From JAWLGW01 sp964569055 (GTDB lineage: Bacteria > Planctomycetota > J058), in the NCBI GenBank assembly GCA_964569055.1, contig CAZMSZ010000013.1, positions 1-41,842 on the forward strand: a stretch of 41,842 nt of DNA, read 5' to 3'. Each line of letters opens with the position of its first letter. Within the stretch, counting starts at the first letter, position 1. Both the position numbers and the translations under genes were made by a program. This document shows positions 1 through 7,641 of the stretch, one piece after another. The notes beneath the pieces were generated by a model. That model ran no database searches and was not told where the DNA came from. It worked only from the letters and a program-made list of their open reading frames with translations.

Positions 1-50
1 TCCGGAAATAAGAAATATAAATTAGAAATTAGAAATTAGAAATGGCTGTG
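1..50. repeat. AT-rich edge with short tandem repeat
   Basis: The first ~45 bases are strongly AT-rich, in sharp contrast to the very GC-rich rest of the window. They contain three exact tandem copies of the 7-mer attagaa (21-41), preceded by related A-rich sequence. They lie just downstream of the stop codon of the minus-strand gene at 54-305. The tract could be a 3' intergenic region, the edge of a foreign segment or a contig-end artefact. Nothing here decides between these. Confidence 0.6.
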
Positions 51-53
51 CCC

Positions 54-305
54 TCACGACACCGCCCGGACTCCGCGCGCTCGCGCCGGGATCACCACCT
101 CGCGCACCTCGCCGCGCGCGAGGCGGACCGGGGTGATCCGACAGGGCTCGCCGGGGCGCCGGGTGCGCAGGGGGTGGACCCCGTCGTGGACGCCTTCGAT
201 CGTGAGCACGATCGCGCCGGTGGCCGCGTCGAGCGCGCCAGCGGTGACGCGCACGCCGGGCGGGGCGTCGACCTGGGGGGCGCGCGGCGTCGCTCGTGAG
301 CTCAT
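54..305 (-). CDS. Small hypothetical protein (83 aa)
   Basis: I do not recognise this protein. The reading frame extends further upstream, but the internal ATG at 305 is preceded by a purine-rich GAGGGA at good spacing, and the sequence before it looks non-coding. The 83-aa product has a Pro/Ala-rich start, then alternating hydrophobic and polar stretches suggesting a small beta-rich domain (e.g. GVRVTAGALDAATGAIVLTI, then REVVIPARARG near the end). No signal peptide or membrane segment is visible. It is transcribed divergently from the DUF2238 gene at 433. Function unknown; it is probably a real gene because of its start context and codon use. Confidence 0.5.
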   Translation of the reverse strand: MSSRATPRAPQVDAPPGVRVTAGALDAATGAIVLTIEGVHDGVHPLRTRRPGEPCRITPVRLARGEVREVVIPARARGVRAVS

Positions 306-432
306 GGGGTCCCTCGGGCGACCGTCCGTGCACACCACGTGCCTCGGTGGGACGACTCGGCTTACGCCGGCGGCTCCGCTCGGATCGTTTTCAGCCGGTC
401 CGGTCGGGCGCGCCCGGTGCGACGAGCAGGCC

Positions 433-1092
433 GTGAACCCGCGCGACCGCGAGCCGCTGGCGCTGGCGCTTATCACGACCGCGCTCCTCGTCGCCTCGGG
501 GATCGCCCCCACGAGTCGGCTGATCTGGTCGCTCGAGGTGGCGCCGATCGTGGTGGGGCTGCCGGCGCTGGCCGCGACCTACCGCCGGCTGCGCCTGACC
601 GACGTCACCTACCGCGCGCTGTTCTTCTTGGCCTGCGTGATCCTGCTCGGGGCCCACTACACCTACACCCGGGTCCCGCTCGGGGAGTGGGCCGCCGAGG
701 CGTTCGGCTGGCGCCGCAACCACTACGACCGGCTCGGCCACTTCGCGCAGGGGCTCGCCGCCGCGGTGCTCGCCCGCGAGTTCCTGGTGCGGCGCGGCCC
801 CCTCGAGCCGGGCAAGCTGCTGACCTTCCTGGTGACGTGCGTGTGCCTGGCCGCCGCCGCCGCCTACGAGCTGGTCGAGTGGTGGACCGCGCTGATCTCG
901 GGCACCGAGGAGCACTTCCTCGCCGCCCAGGGCGATGCCTGGGACGTGCAGTGGGACCTCACCTGGGTGCTGATCGGCGCGCTCGCGGCGCAGGCGCTGC
1001 TCGGGCGCGTCCACGACCGCGCGCTGGCGCGCGCTGGCGCGGGCCCGTCCGCAGCGCCGCAGCGCCCGGTCCGCGCGCTCGCGCGGCGCTGA
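433..1092 (+). CDS. DUF2238 / YjdF-family inner membrane protein
   Basis: A 219-aa polytopic membrane protein resembling E. coli YjdF (about 209 aa, DUF2238). Hydrophobic segments lie near residues 10-30, 34-50, 56-72, 110-125, 135-150 and 180-197. The family-like core has the sequence RNHYDRLGHFAQGLAAAVLA followed by YELVEWWTA, with conserved His, Asp and Glu next to membrane helices. The biochemical role of the family is not established. I chose the GTG at 433 because upstream in-frame sequence has no hydrophobic or conserved character and the resulting length matches the family. The last ~25 residues are a low-complexity Ala/Arg/Pro tail. It is divergent from the gene at 54-305 and nearly abuts the convergent small gene ending at 1102. 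Confidence 0.85.
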   Translation: MNPRDREPLALALITTALLVASGIAPTSRLIWSLEVAPIVVGLPALAATYRRLRLTDVTYRALFFLACVILLGAHYTYTRVPLGEWAAEAFGWRRNHYDRLGHFAQGLAAAVLAREFLVRRGPLEPGKLLTFLVTCVCLAAAAAYELVEWWTALISGTEEHFLAAQGDAWDVQWDLTWVLIGALAAQALLGRVHDRALARAGAGPSAAPQRPVRALARR

Positions 1093-1101
1093 GGCCGCCC
1101 G

Positions 1102-1323
1102 TTACTCGACGTCTACGGGGTCGGGCTGGGGCTGGGTGCGGTCGGGCGCGCTCGGCACCGCCGCCTCCCCCGCGCTCGGCACACCCGCGGCCGGCGTCGG
1201 GACCTCCGGCGGGCGGTCCACCGCGCGGAACTTGATGAGCAGGCCGACCATGGTGGCCAGCACCAGCGCGGCGACGATGACCTCCCAACCGAGGGTCTTG
1301 GGGGTAGCGGGCTTCGGGCTCAC
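1102..1323 (-). CDS. Small single-pass membrane protein
   Basis: This 73-aa protein starts with GTG at 1323, preceded by a good Shine-Dalgarno sequence (GGAGGA, three bases before the start). A short basic N-terminus (SPKPATPKT) leads into one transmembrane helix at about residues 12-30 (GWEVIVAALVLATMVGLLIK). A Pro/Ala/Glu-rich tail of ~40 residues follows and ends in an acidic stretch. The layout is that of a small anchored protein with a disordered tail. I cannot assign a family or function. It is divergent from the BMC-T gene and converges with the DUF2238 gene, from whose end it is separated by only 9 bases. Confidence 0.55.
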   Translation of the reverse strand: MSPKPATPKTLGWEVIVAALVLATMVGLLIKFRAVDRPPEVPTPAAGVPSAGEAAVPSAPDRTQPQPDPVDVE

Positions 1324-1495
1324 GGGTCCTCCGCAGGCGAGGGTCTCGAGAAGCGACGGGCAGGTGGGTCGCGCTGGACCCCGCCCGGCGGATCCCTTAC
1401 AGTTTCGGGCCTCACCAGCCTCACGGCCAGGGTCACGTTTGACTACCCTCGCGGAGGGCCGGACGTGAGGCCAGGGCGCAAAGCACGCCAGATCA

Positions 1496-2089
1496 GTGGA
1501 TTACGAGCACCGCCTCGGACACCGTACCGCGCCCGCCGACGCCGAGCCATCGATCGGGCTGATCGAGCTCTCGAGCGTCGCCCAGGGATACCTGGTGGCG
1601 GACGGGGTGACCAAGAGCTCGCCCGTGGCGCTGCTGTGGGCCCGCACCGTCTCGCCGGGCCACTTCGTCACGCTGTTCGCGGGCGAGGTGGCCGAGACCA
1701 CCGCCGCGCTCGAGCGCGGGGTCGAGCTCGGCGGCGAGCTGGTGCTCGACCGGATGCTGATCCCAAACGTCCACCCCGACCTGGTGGCGGCGATCCGCGG
1801 CCCGCGCCGGGTCGCGGTCGAGGAGGCGCTCGGGATCGTGGAGGCCAAGACGGTCGCGACCACCGTGATCGCGGCCGACGCCGCGGTGAAGGCGGCCGCC
1901 GTCGAGCTGGTCGAGGTGCGGCTCGCGATGCACCTGGGCGGGAAGGGCTTCTTCTTGGTGAGCGGCGAGACCGGCGACGTCGAGGAGGCGGTCGGCGCCG
2001 GCGCCGAGCTGGCGCGCGCGCGCGGCGCGCTGGTGCGCGAGGTGGTGATCCCGCGGGTCAGCGCCGAGCTGCTCGAGCACCTGTTCTGA
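1496..2089 (+). CDS. Tandem-BMC-domain shell protein (BMC-T, PduT-like)
   Basis: A 197-aa protein with two bacterial microcompartment domains in tandem (about residues 19-101 and 110-197), the layout of trimeric BMC-T shell proteins. Both show family signatures: SIGLIELSSVAQGYLVAD and ALGIVEAKTVATTVIAAD at the starts, and VIPRVSAEL at the end of the second. The match is closest to PduT, including the NVHPDLVAAI segment linking the domains. The expected pore loops are VSPGH (52-56) and LGGKG (147-151). PduT carries an Fe-S cluster on a pore cysteine, but this protein has no cysteine at all, so cluster binding by that route is excluded. Known role: a facet tile of a protein organelle. No other shell or encapsulated enzyme gene lies in this window. 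The start is GTG with only a weak Shine-Dalgarno. Confidence 0.85.
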   Translation: MDYEHRLGHRTAPADAEPSIGLIELSSVAQGYLVADGVTKSSPVALLWARTVSPGHFVTLFAGEVAETTAALERGVELGGELVLDRMLIPNVHPDLVAAIRGPRRVAVEEALGIVEAKTVATTVIAADAAVKAAAVELVEVRLAMHLGGKGFFLVSGETGDVEEAVGAGAELARARGALVREVVIPRVSAELLEHLF

Positions 2090-2352
2090 TCGCGCCCCGC
2101 TGACCACCTGCGCGCCGCAGGCGTGCGACCGACCGGGACACCGACGCCGGATCCGGGACGAGCGCGGCGCGTGCGCGTGCGGCGGGCGCGCGTCTCGGTC
2201 GCGTCCCGGGAAAGGGTGTCCGCGCCCCGCTACGGTGGACGATGTCGACGCTCGTGCAGCCGGCGCGCGGGGCGCCGGGCGCAGTGCGCTCGATCGGCCG
2301 CGCAGGGCGGCCGGCAGGCGCCACGTCTCCGGGGGGGCCGGAGTCGCTCGAG

Positions 2353-2985
2353 GTGATCCGTCTACTCCTCCTGTCCTTCCTGGCCGCGCCGCTGTGCGCC
2401 GCCATTACGCTGCACGAGGTGGTCGCGCCGCAGGCCCGCCTCACGCCGCGGGTGCTGTTCGTGGTGGACGTGTCGGGCTCCATGAAGGGCCCCGAGTTCA
2501 CCCGCGCGCTCACCGCCGTCCGCAGCATCGCGGCCCAGCCGGTCGACCAGCTCGAGTTCGCCGTGTTGGCGTTCAACGACGGCGTCTACCGCTGGGAGGG
2601 GCACCCCGACGCCGACGCCCCGCCCAAGTGGGCCTGCGCGCCCTCGGAGGACGCGGTCCGGGCGGCCGAGGACTGGCTGAGCGAGCAAGGCGCCGAAGGC
2701 GACACCCTGGTGATCCCCGCCCTGGCCGCCGCCCTGGCCGAGGAGCGCGACACCCTCAGCGTGGTGCTGGTGACCGACGGCGGCTTCTACCGCGAGACCC
2801 AGACGGCCGTGCTCGAGGCGCTCACCAGCGGCCAGAAGGCCCGCGTGGACCGCGGGCTCGACGAGGCGGTGGTCGTGGTCTACGGCGTGGGGAGCCGGAC
2901 CCGCCCGGTGCTGGAGGAGCTCGGCAAGGTGGGCAAGGGAGGCTACTGGCAGGAGGAGGAGGAGCTCGAGCTGGAGGACGAGTAG
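2353..2985 (+). CDS. Secreted VWA-domain protein
   Basis: The 210-aa product begins with a hydrophobic signal-like segment (IRLLLLSFLAAPLCAA), followed by a von Willebrand factor A fold. The metal-binding MIDAS motif DVSGS is at residues 39-43; a Thr in EGDTLVIPAL and an Asp in VTDGG complete the usual ligand set. VWA domains typically mediate metal-dependent protein contacts. The C-terminus is a run of Glu, Asp and Leu. I prefer the GTG at 2353 because GGAG lies nine bases upstream and it puts the signal segment at the N-terminus. A start at 2242 would add 37 low-complexity residues. No partner gene is evident; the M48 gene converges from 3001. The 263 bases between the BMC-T gene and this start hold nothing I can identify. 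Confidence 0.8.
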   Translation: MIRLLLLSFLAAPLCAAITLHEVVAPQARLTPRVLFVVDVSGSMKGPEFTRALTAVRSIAAQPVDQLEFAVLAFNDGVYRWEGHPDADAPPKWACAPSEDAVRAAEDWLSEQGAEGDTLVIPALAAALAEERDTLSVVLVTDGGFYRETQTAVLEALTSGQKARVDRGLDEAVVVVYGVGSRTRPVLEELGKVGKGGYWQEEEELELEDE

Positions 2986-3000
2986 CTCCCTGCCGCGCCC

Positions 3001-4080
3001 CTACTCGCTTCCGCCGGCCAGGGCCTCGAGGCGGGGCCAGTCGACATCGAGCGGCTCGTACTCCTTGGGAGGGAGCCGCTCGATCTGGCTCTCGAGTGCC
3101 GCGCGTCGCTCGTCGCTGACGGGGTGGGTCGAGAGCAGCTCGAGCCCGCTCGCGAGCGCGCCCTCCTCCTCGGCCAGGCGGGCGAAGAACCGCGGCATGC
3201 CGCTCGGGTCGATCCCCGCGTCGTACAGGAGGCGGGCGCCGGTCGCGTCCGCCTCGGTCTCGTGGTCGCGCGAGAACTTGAGCTGGGTCAGCGAGAGCGC
3301 CGCGTGGACCTGCGACCAGTCGCCCAGGAGCGCGCCGAGGATCGCCACGGTGCCCAGGCGGTCGACGGCCGCCCGGAGCGAGTGCCGCTTCAGCACGTGC
3401 GACAGCTCGTGGCCGAGGACCCCCGCGACCTCCTCGGGCGAGCCGGCGTCGGCGATCAGGCCGGTGTGGACGATCACGGTCCCGCCCGGGAGCGCGAACG
3501 CGTTGACCGTCTCGTCGCGCACCACGTGGAACTCGAACTCGTACGGCTGCTCGGGCCGCGCGGCCAGCAGTCGCGCTCCGATCTGGCGCACGAAGGCCTC
3601 GAGCGCCGGATCGACGTCGTGGTCGAGTCCGCCCTCGAGCGACTCGTACACGGTGTCGCCGACGGTCGCCTCCCACGACGGCGGGATCGCGGCCAGCAAG
3701 AGCGCGCGCGCCGACAGCAGCAGCGTCACCAGCAGGAGCACCATCACGCCCGTGATCGAGCCGATCAGCGCCCGCGTCTTGACCCAGCGACGCCGGTGCG
3801 CCGTCACGAGCCCGCGCACCTCCTCGAGGACCTCGGCCGGGGCGCCGCCGGCCTCGAACGCGGCCAACAGCCCGTCGCGCTCGAGGTACAGCACCTCCTC
3901 GGGCTCGCCCGGGAACGTGCCCACGAGGTAGGCGTTCTGGTCGCCGCCCAGCTCGAGCTTGGCGTGCTCGAGGCGCAGGGTACGCGGCACGCCGCCCGCC
4001 TCGAACCGGAGCTCCCAGCCCTCGATCCTGACCTCGACCGGGACCGAGCTGCCGGCACCGCGGAAGTAGATTCCCTTCAT
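3001..4080 (-). CDS. M48-family membrane metalloprotease
   Basis: A 359-aa zinc metallopeptidase. Residues 1-95 form a small beta-rich domain of the kind found in front of some M48 peptidases (DUF7092-like). A transmembrane segment lies at about 103-133. The catalytic domain carries HELSH at 224-228 (HExxH, in GHELSHVLKRH) and the third-ligand motif ETEAD near 274-278. The NAFALPGG motif upstream is also typical of M48 peptidases that act in membrane or envelope quality control. The ATG at 4080 has GGAG just upstream. It is the last gene of a four-gene operon behind three AIM24 paralogues (29 bp gap), so the protease and the AIM24 proteins are probably co-expressed. The substrate is unknown. 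Confidence 0.88.
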   Translation of the reverse strand: MKGIYFRGAGSSVPVEVRIEGWELRFEAGGVPRTLRLEHAKLELGGDQNAYLVGTFPGEPEEVLYLERDGLLAAFEAGGAPAEVLEEVRGLVTAHRRRWVKTRALIGSITGVMVLLLVTLLLSARALLLAAIPPSWEATVGDTVYESLEGGLDHDVDPALEAFVRQIGARLLAARPEQPYEFEFHVVRDETVNAFALPGGTVIVHTGLIADAGSPEEVAGVLGHELSHVLKRHSLRAAVDRLGTVAILGALLGDWSQVHAALSLTQLKFSRDHETEADATGARLLYDAGIDPSGMPRFFARLAEEEGALASGLELLSTHPVSDERRAALESQIERLPPKEYEPLDVDWPRLEALAGGSE

Positions 4081-4109
4081 GGGGCTCCAGCCTACCGCGG
4101 GAGCGCGGG

Positions 4110-4775
4110 TCAGCCCCGATCCTTCACCGGGCGGTACGGGTAGAAGAAGTTCGCCAGGGCCTGGGGCGAGCGCGACTGGACATACACCTTGCCGCGCCCC
4201 GAGAAGCGCAGCAGGAGCTGGTCGCTGAACAGGAAGGAGCGGATCTTCTTCGCCTTGCTGATCCGGTAGCTGAGCGTCGGCTCCCAGGCGGCGGCGTAGC
4301 CGTTGTCGACCACGTACTCGCCGTCGACGTCGATCACCTCGCAGTCGCCGTAGCCGGAGAAGAACAGGGTCCCGTTCCCCACCGCCCGGAGCACGAACAG
4401 CCCCTCGTTGAACAGGCCCTTGAGCCCCTCGAACTTCGACTGGAGCTCCACGCCGGGGTCGGAGGCGAGGTAGGCGCTCTTCTGCAGGAACAGCTCGCCG
4501 GCGAGCTCGTAGCGCATGATCGCGCCGGGGGAGCCGGGCACGAGCGTCACGGTGCCGGGCTTGGAGGCCACGCTGTAGGTGTTCTGGAAGAAGCTCTCCT
4601 TCGAGAGCAGCGCGCGCGAGAGGCCGGCGAGCACCCCGCCGCGGGCCGAGGTCTTGCACTGGACGTGGGTGTCCATCCAGGCCATGGCCCCGGCCTCGGC
4701 CACGACCTCGTCGCCGGGGGTCAGCGCGACCTCGAGGGCCGGATAGGTCGTCCCGCCGATGATGTTGAACTCCAT
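4110..4775 (-). CDS. AIM24-family protein, paralogue C
   Basis: A 221-aa protein of the AIM24 family (TIGR00266/PF01987), built of Gly-rich beta strands. It starts FNIIGGTTYPALEVALTPGD and has the family core of an acidic 'GAMAWMD' strand, a Phe/Gly-rich centre (SKESFFQNTYSV, LFLQKSAYLA) and a C-terminal FSGRGKVYVQSRSP strand. Yeast Aim24 is needed for normal mitochondrial inner-membrane organisation; the role of bacterial members is unknown. TAGGAG lies seven bases before the ATG. It sits third in the row of AIM24 paralogues, 9 bp after paralogue B and 29 bp before the M48 protease. There is no signal peptide or membrane helix, so it is probably cytoplasmic. Confidence 0.88.
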   Translation of the reverse strand: MEFNIIGGTTYPALEVALTPGDEVVAEAGAMAWMDTHVQCKTSARGGVLAGLSRALLSKESFFQNTYSVASKPGTVTLVPGSPGAIMRYELAGELFLQKSAYLASDPGVELQSKFEGLKGLFNEGLFVLRAVGNGTLFFSGYGDCEVIDVDGEYVVDNGYAAAWEPTLSYRISKAKKIRSFLFSDQLLLRFSGRGKVYVQSRSPQALANFFYPYRPVKDRG

Positions 4776-4784
4776 GGCGAACTC

Positions 4785-5465
4785 CTACCGCGGCGGCAGG
4801 CTGGGACCGACGCTCTTGCCGAACTCGGTCGGGTTGTGGGACTGGACCAGGACGCGCCCGCGCCCCTTGAAGCGCATGACGAACCCCTCGCCGGCCAGGA
4901 ACGCGCTCAGCCACGACGAGCCCGCCTTGGTGATCTCGTAGCTGAGCGTGCTCTGGTAGGCGACCACGTGGCCGGTGTCGACCACCAGCGCGCCGTCGAC
5001 CTCGAGCTCGCGGATCTTGCCGAACGCGCCCACGACCGCCGGGCCGGTGCCCGACAGCTCCACGTAGAACAGCGACTCGCCCGAGAAGAGGCCCTTGATC
5101 CCCTGGAACTTGGTGTCGAGGTCCACGTCGGGCCCGCTCGCCATGTAGGAGCCGCCGGCGCACATCCACTTGGTGGAGCCGTCGAGCTGCACCACGTGGC
5201 AGTCGCCCGGCATGGTGGCCGCGAGGCGCACCTCGCCCGGCGCGGAGGCGGTGTAGGTGCTCATGAAGAACGAGTCGCCGCCCATCAGGCGCTTGAGGCT
5301 GCCCAGCAGGCCGCCCTTGCCCTTGGGGCGCGCCGTCACGTCGATGTCGACGCTCGACGAGGCCGCGTACATCATGCCCGACTCGCTCACGAACTTCTCG
5401 CCCGGCGCGAGGTCGACCTTGACCGACGCGAACGCGCCCGGGTTGAGGACGGTCAGCTGTGCCAT
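4785..5465 (-). CDS. AIM24-family protein, paralogue B
   Basis: A 226-aa AIM24-family protein, the middle one of three adjacent paralogues. Recognisable elements are VLNPGAFASVKVDLAPGEKF at the start, 'SESGMMYAAS', GGDSFFMSTYTASAPGEVRL, ALVVDTGHVVAYQSTLSYEI and the closing MRFKGRGRVLVQSHNP. The ATG at 5465 has a strong GGGGAGA Shine-Dalgarno. Ten bases separate it from the upstream paralogue. Its divergence from its neighbours shows an old duplication rather than a recent copy, so the three are likely to be functionally distinct or to form a hetero-oligomer (inference). The molecular function is unknown. Confidence 0.88.
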   Translation of the reverse strand: MAQLTVLNPGAFASVKVDLAPGEKFVSESGMMYAASSSVDIDVTARPKGKGGLLGSLKRLMGGDSFFMSTYTASAPGEVRLAATMPGDCHVVQLDGSTKWMCAGGSYMASGPDVDLDTKFQGIKGLFSGESLFYVELSGTGPAVVGAFGKIRELEVDGALVVDTGHVVAYQSTLSYEITKAGSSWLSAFLAGEGFVMRFKGRGRVLVQSHNPTEFGKSVGPSLPPR

Positions 5466-5475
5466 GGCTCTCCCC

Positions 5476-6180
5476 CTACCACATGAACCCCGAGAGCCAG
5501 CCGGCGAGGCCGCCCTCGGTGCGCGTCTGCAACCAGACCTTGCCGCGCCCCTTGAACTTGATCACCAGGCCCTCGCCCGAGAACAGGGTCGACTTGAGCC
5601 CGCCCATGCCGCCGATGGTCCAGTCGAGCGAGGACTCCCAGCCCACCACGTGGCCGGTGTCGACGGTCAGCTCGCCCTCCACGCTCTTCTCGAAGATGTC
5701 GCCGTGGGCGGAGAAGAACAGGTCGCCGTTGCCCGAGCACTTGAGGAAGAACAGCCCCTCGCCCGAGAAGATCGCGCGCAGCCCGCCGAACTGGGTCCCG
5801 ATGAAGACCTTCGGGCTGCAGGCCAGGAACGCGCCGGCCTGGAGGAAGATCGTCTCTCCCTGGAGCACGCGGTGAATGACCTTGCCCGGGACCGAGGGCG
5901 ACACGCCGAGCACGCCGCCGCGCGAGTGGGTGTACTCGCCGACGAACAGCGACTCGCCGCCGAACACCCGCCGGATCAGCGCCTTGAGCAGCCCGCCCAT
6001 CAGGCGGCTCCGCACCTCCATGCCCTCGCTCATGTAGGCCATGGCGCCGCCCTCGACCAGGATCGCCTGCCCGGGCGCGAGGCGGCACTCGAGCGTGCCG
6101 AAGTCGGGGTTCCCGATGATCTGCACCTCGGGGGCGGGCGAGGTGGTGGTGACCGCGCCCTCCTTCTTCTCGATCGACAT
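5476..6180 (-). CDS. AIM24-family protein, paralogue A (first gene of operon)
   Basis: A 234-aa AIM24-family protein opening the AIM24-AIM24-AIM24-M48 operon. After a charged lead of about 20 residues it shows the family pattern: QIIGNPDFGTLECRLAPGQA, 'EGGAMAYMSEG', FGGESLFVGEYTH, GETIFLQAGAFLACSPKV, ELTVDTGHVVGWESSLDWTI and FKGRGKVWLQTRTEGG. The frame stays open far upstream, but the ATG at 6180 is directly preceded by GGGGAGGAGG, and upstream sequence has no family similarity, so I start it there. A TATCCT at 6217-6222 on this strand may be the -10 element. Cell role unknown. Confidence 0.88.
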   Translation of the reverse strand: MSIEKKEGAVTTTSPAPEVQIIGNPDFGTLECRLAPGQAILVEGGAMAYMSEGMEVRSRLMGGLLKALIRRVFGGESLFVGEYTHSRGGVLGVSPSVPGKVIHRVLQGETIFLQAGAFLACSPKVFIGTQFGGLRAIFSGEGLFFLKCSGNGDLFFSAHGDIFEKSVEGELTVDTGHVVGWESSLDWTIGGMGGLKSTLFSGEGLVIKFKGRGKVWLQTRTEGGLAGWLSGFMW

Positions 6181-6216
6181 GCCGCCTCCTCCCCGCCGCG
6201 CGGGCGAAGGCGGGAC

Positions 6217-6222
6217 AGGATA
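6217..6222 (-). promoter_or_regulatory. Possible -10 element of the AIM24-M48 operon
   Basis: On the minus strand TATCCT lies ~37 bases before the ATG of the first AIM24 gene, in the 123-bp divergent region shared with the amidohydrolase gene. The hexamer matches a sigma70 -10 box well. No good -35 box is found at the usual spacing, so the call is tentative. Confidence 0.3.
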
Positions 6223-6303
6223 GGCGATCCCGCCCGCTCGCACGAGGGGGGCACGCCCACCGACGCTTGACCGTCGCCGGGCCCCGAGCGCAGGCTGATC
6301 GTC

Positions 6304-7524
6304 ATGCACGACCCGCTCGACTTCGACCGCGAGTACGGCGCCGCCTACGAGTTCGTCCCCGTCGATCCGTCGGCCGACGCGGCGGGCTTCCCCGAGCGGT
6401 ACCGCGACCGGATCCTGATCGACACGGTGCACGAGGGGCAGGCGATCCCGCGCCCGTTCCGCGAGGACGCCGCCGGGCGCCCGCGGGTCGACCCCGAGCT
6501 GCTGCGGCGGCGCTACATCGAGGAGCGCGACTGGGGGGCCGACCTCGTGGCGCGCACGCTCGCCGCCAAGCTGGGCCTGGGCGGCTTCTACCGGATCAGC
6601 GTGGCGCGCGTGCTGCTCGACTTCAACCGCTTCCCCGGGAGCACGCCCAACGACCACCGCGACCCGCTGCAGCGGCTCGCGATCAACCCGCCGTTCGCGC
6701 AGGCGCTCCCCCACGAGCTCAAGCTGCGCCTGCTGGAGGAGGTCTACGACGAGGTCTCGAGCCAGGTCGAGGCGGTCCTGCCGGGCAAGCTGATCAAGCT
6801 CGCGGTGCACACCTACGACGAGCACAACCGCAGCCTGACCCGCCGCCCCCACGTCAGCCTGATCACGCAGTCCTCGCACTACGCGGCCGAGGCCTGCATG
6901 CCGTTCGGGATCTTCGACCCGCTCTATCCCGACGCCCTGGCCGAGTCGACCTGCAGCCGCGTGCTGCGCGACCGGATCTCCCTCGACCTCGAGCGCGCGG
7001 GGCTGCGGGTCGGCCACAACCACCCCTACCTGCTCCCGGAGGGGAGCCTCGAGGTGCGCTCGCAGGTCTGGTACTACTTCTCGTTCCTCCGCCTGCGCTT
7101 CGAGGCCGCCCACCCCGAGACCCGCCGCGACCCGGCCTTCGAGTGGGTGTGGACCATGCTCCTCAACACCAACCTGCGCCAGGCCCGCGGCGAGGCGCTC
7201 CGCAGCTACCTCCACCGCTACCGCCGCGTCCCGGCCGACAGCGTGGCCGAGTACCGCGCCGCCCAGCGCGCCTACGAGCAGCTGCGCGCGTTCCAGCGCG
7301 AGACGCAGGTCACCAGCGACTACCGCCGCTCCGCCGAGCGCCCCAGCTCGCTCACCGTCGAGGTGCGCAAGGACCTCGTCAGCCGTTTCGACCCCACCAC
7401 GGGCCTGCCCGCCGCGCCCGGCCCCGAGCAGCTCCAGATGGCCGCCCTGATCGCCCGCACGATCGCGGGCGCGATCGCGACGTGGCTGGCCGCTGACCGC
7501 GAGGCCACCAGCCAGGTCGGGTAG
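6304..7524 (+). CDS. N-formylglutamate amidohydrolase-family protein
   Basis: This 406-aa protein carries the signature blocks of the N-formylglutamate amidohydrolase family (PF05013). They are a VHEGQAIPRPF block (42-52) at the position of the usual PHSG-type motif, ERDWGAD (74-80), ARVLLDFNRFPG (101-112) and AVHTYDEHN (167-175), with the metal- and substrate-binding His, Asp and Arg residues expected of this zinc carboxypeptidase-like fold. Classical members of 260-300 aa hydrolyse N-formyl-L-glutamate in histidine degradation. This one has an extra ~120 residues at the C-terminus and no hut genes nearby, so the substrate may differ. The ATG start has only a weak upstream purine stretch. 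It is divergent from the AIM24 operon. Confidence 0.8.
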   Translation: MHDPLDFDREYGAAYEFVPVDPSADAAGFPERYRDRILIDTVHEGQAIPRPFREDAAGRPRVDPELLRRRYIEERDWGADLVARTLAAKLGLGGFYRISVARVLLDFNRFPGSTPNDHRDPLQRLAINPPFAQALPHELKLRLLEEVYDEVSSQVEAVLPGKLIKLAVHTYDEHNRSLTRRPHVSLITQSSHYAAEACMPFGIFDPLYPDALAESTCSRVLRDRISLDLERAGLRVGHNHPYLLPEGSLEVRSQVWYYFSFLRLRFEAAHPETRRDPAFEWVWTMLLNTNLRQARGEALRSYLHRYRRVPADSVAEYRAAQRAYEQLRAFQRETQVTSDYRRSAERPSSLTVEVRKDLVSRFDPTTGLPAAPGPEQLQMAALIARTIAGAIATWLAADREATSQVG

Positions 7525-7641
7525 CCGCGGGCTCGTGCTCGTGCTCGTCTGACGATCCACACATCGTTGCGCCAAGCGAATCGTGCCCGTGCCGATCACG
7601 AAGGCTGACGCCAGAACGGCAGCCTCTCTCGCTCAGCGCGC
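7525..7641. other. Convergent intergenic region with GCTCGT repeats
   Basis: These 117 bases separate two convergent genes. They begin with about three copies of the hexamer GCTCGT (7530-7548), the same hexamer in reverse complement as the repeat inside the toroid-protein gene at 19972-20044. No clear terminator with a T tract and no small gene could be found. Confidence 0.4.
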
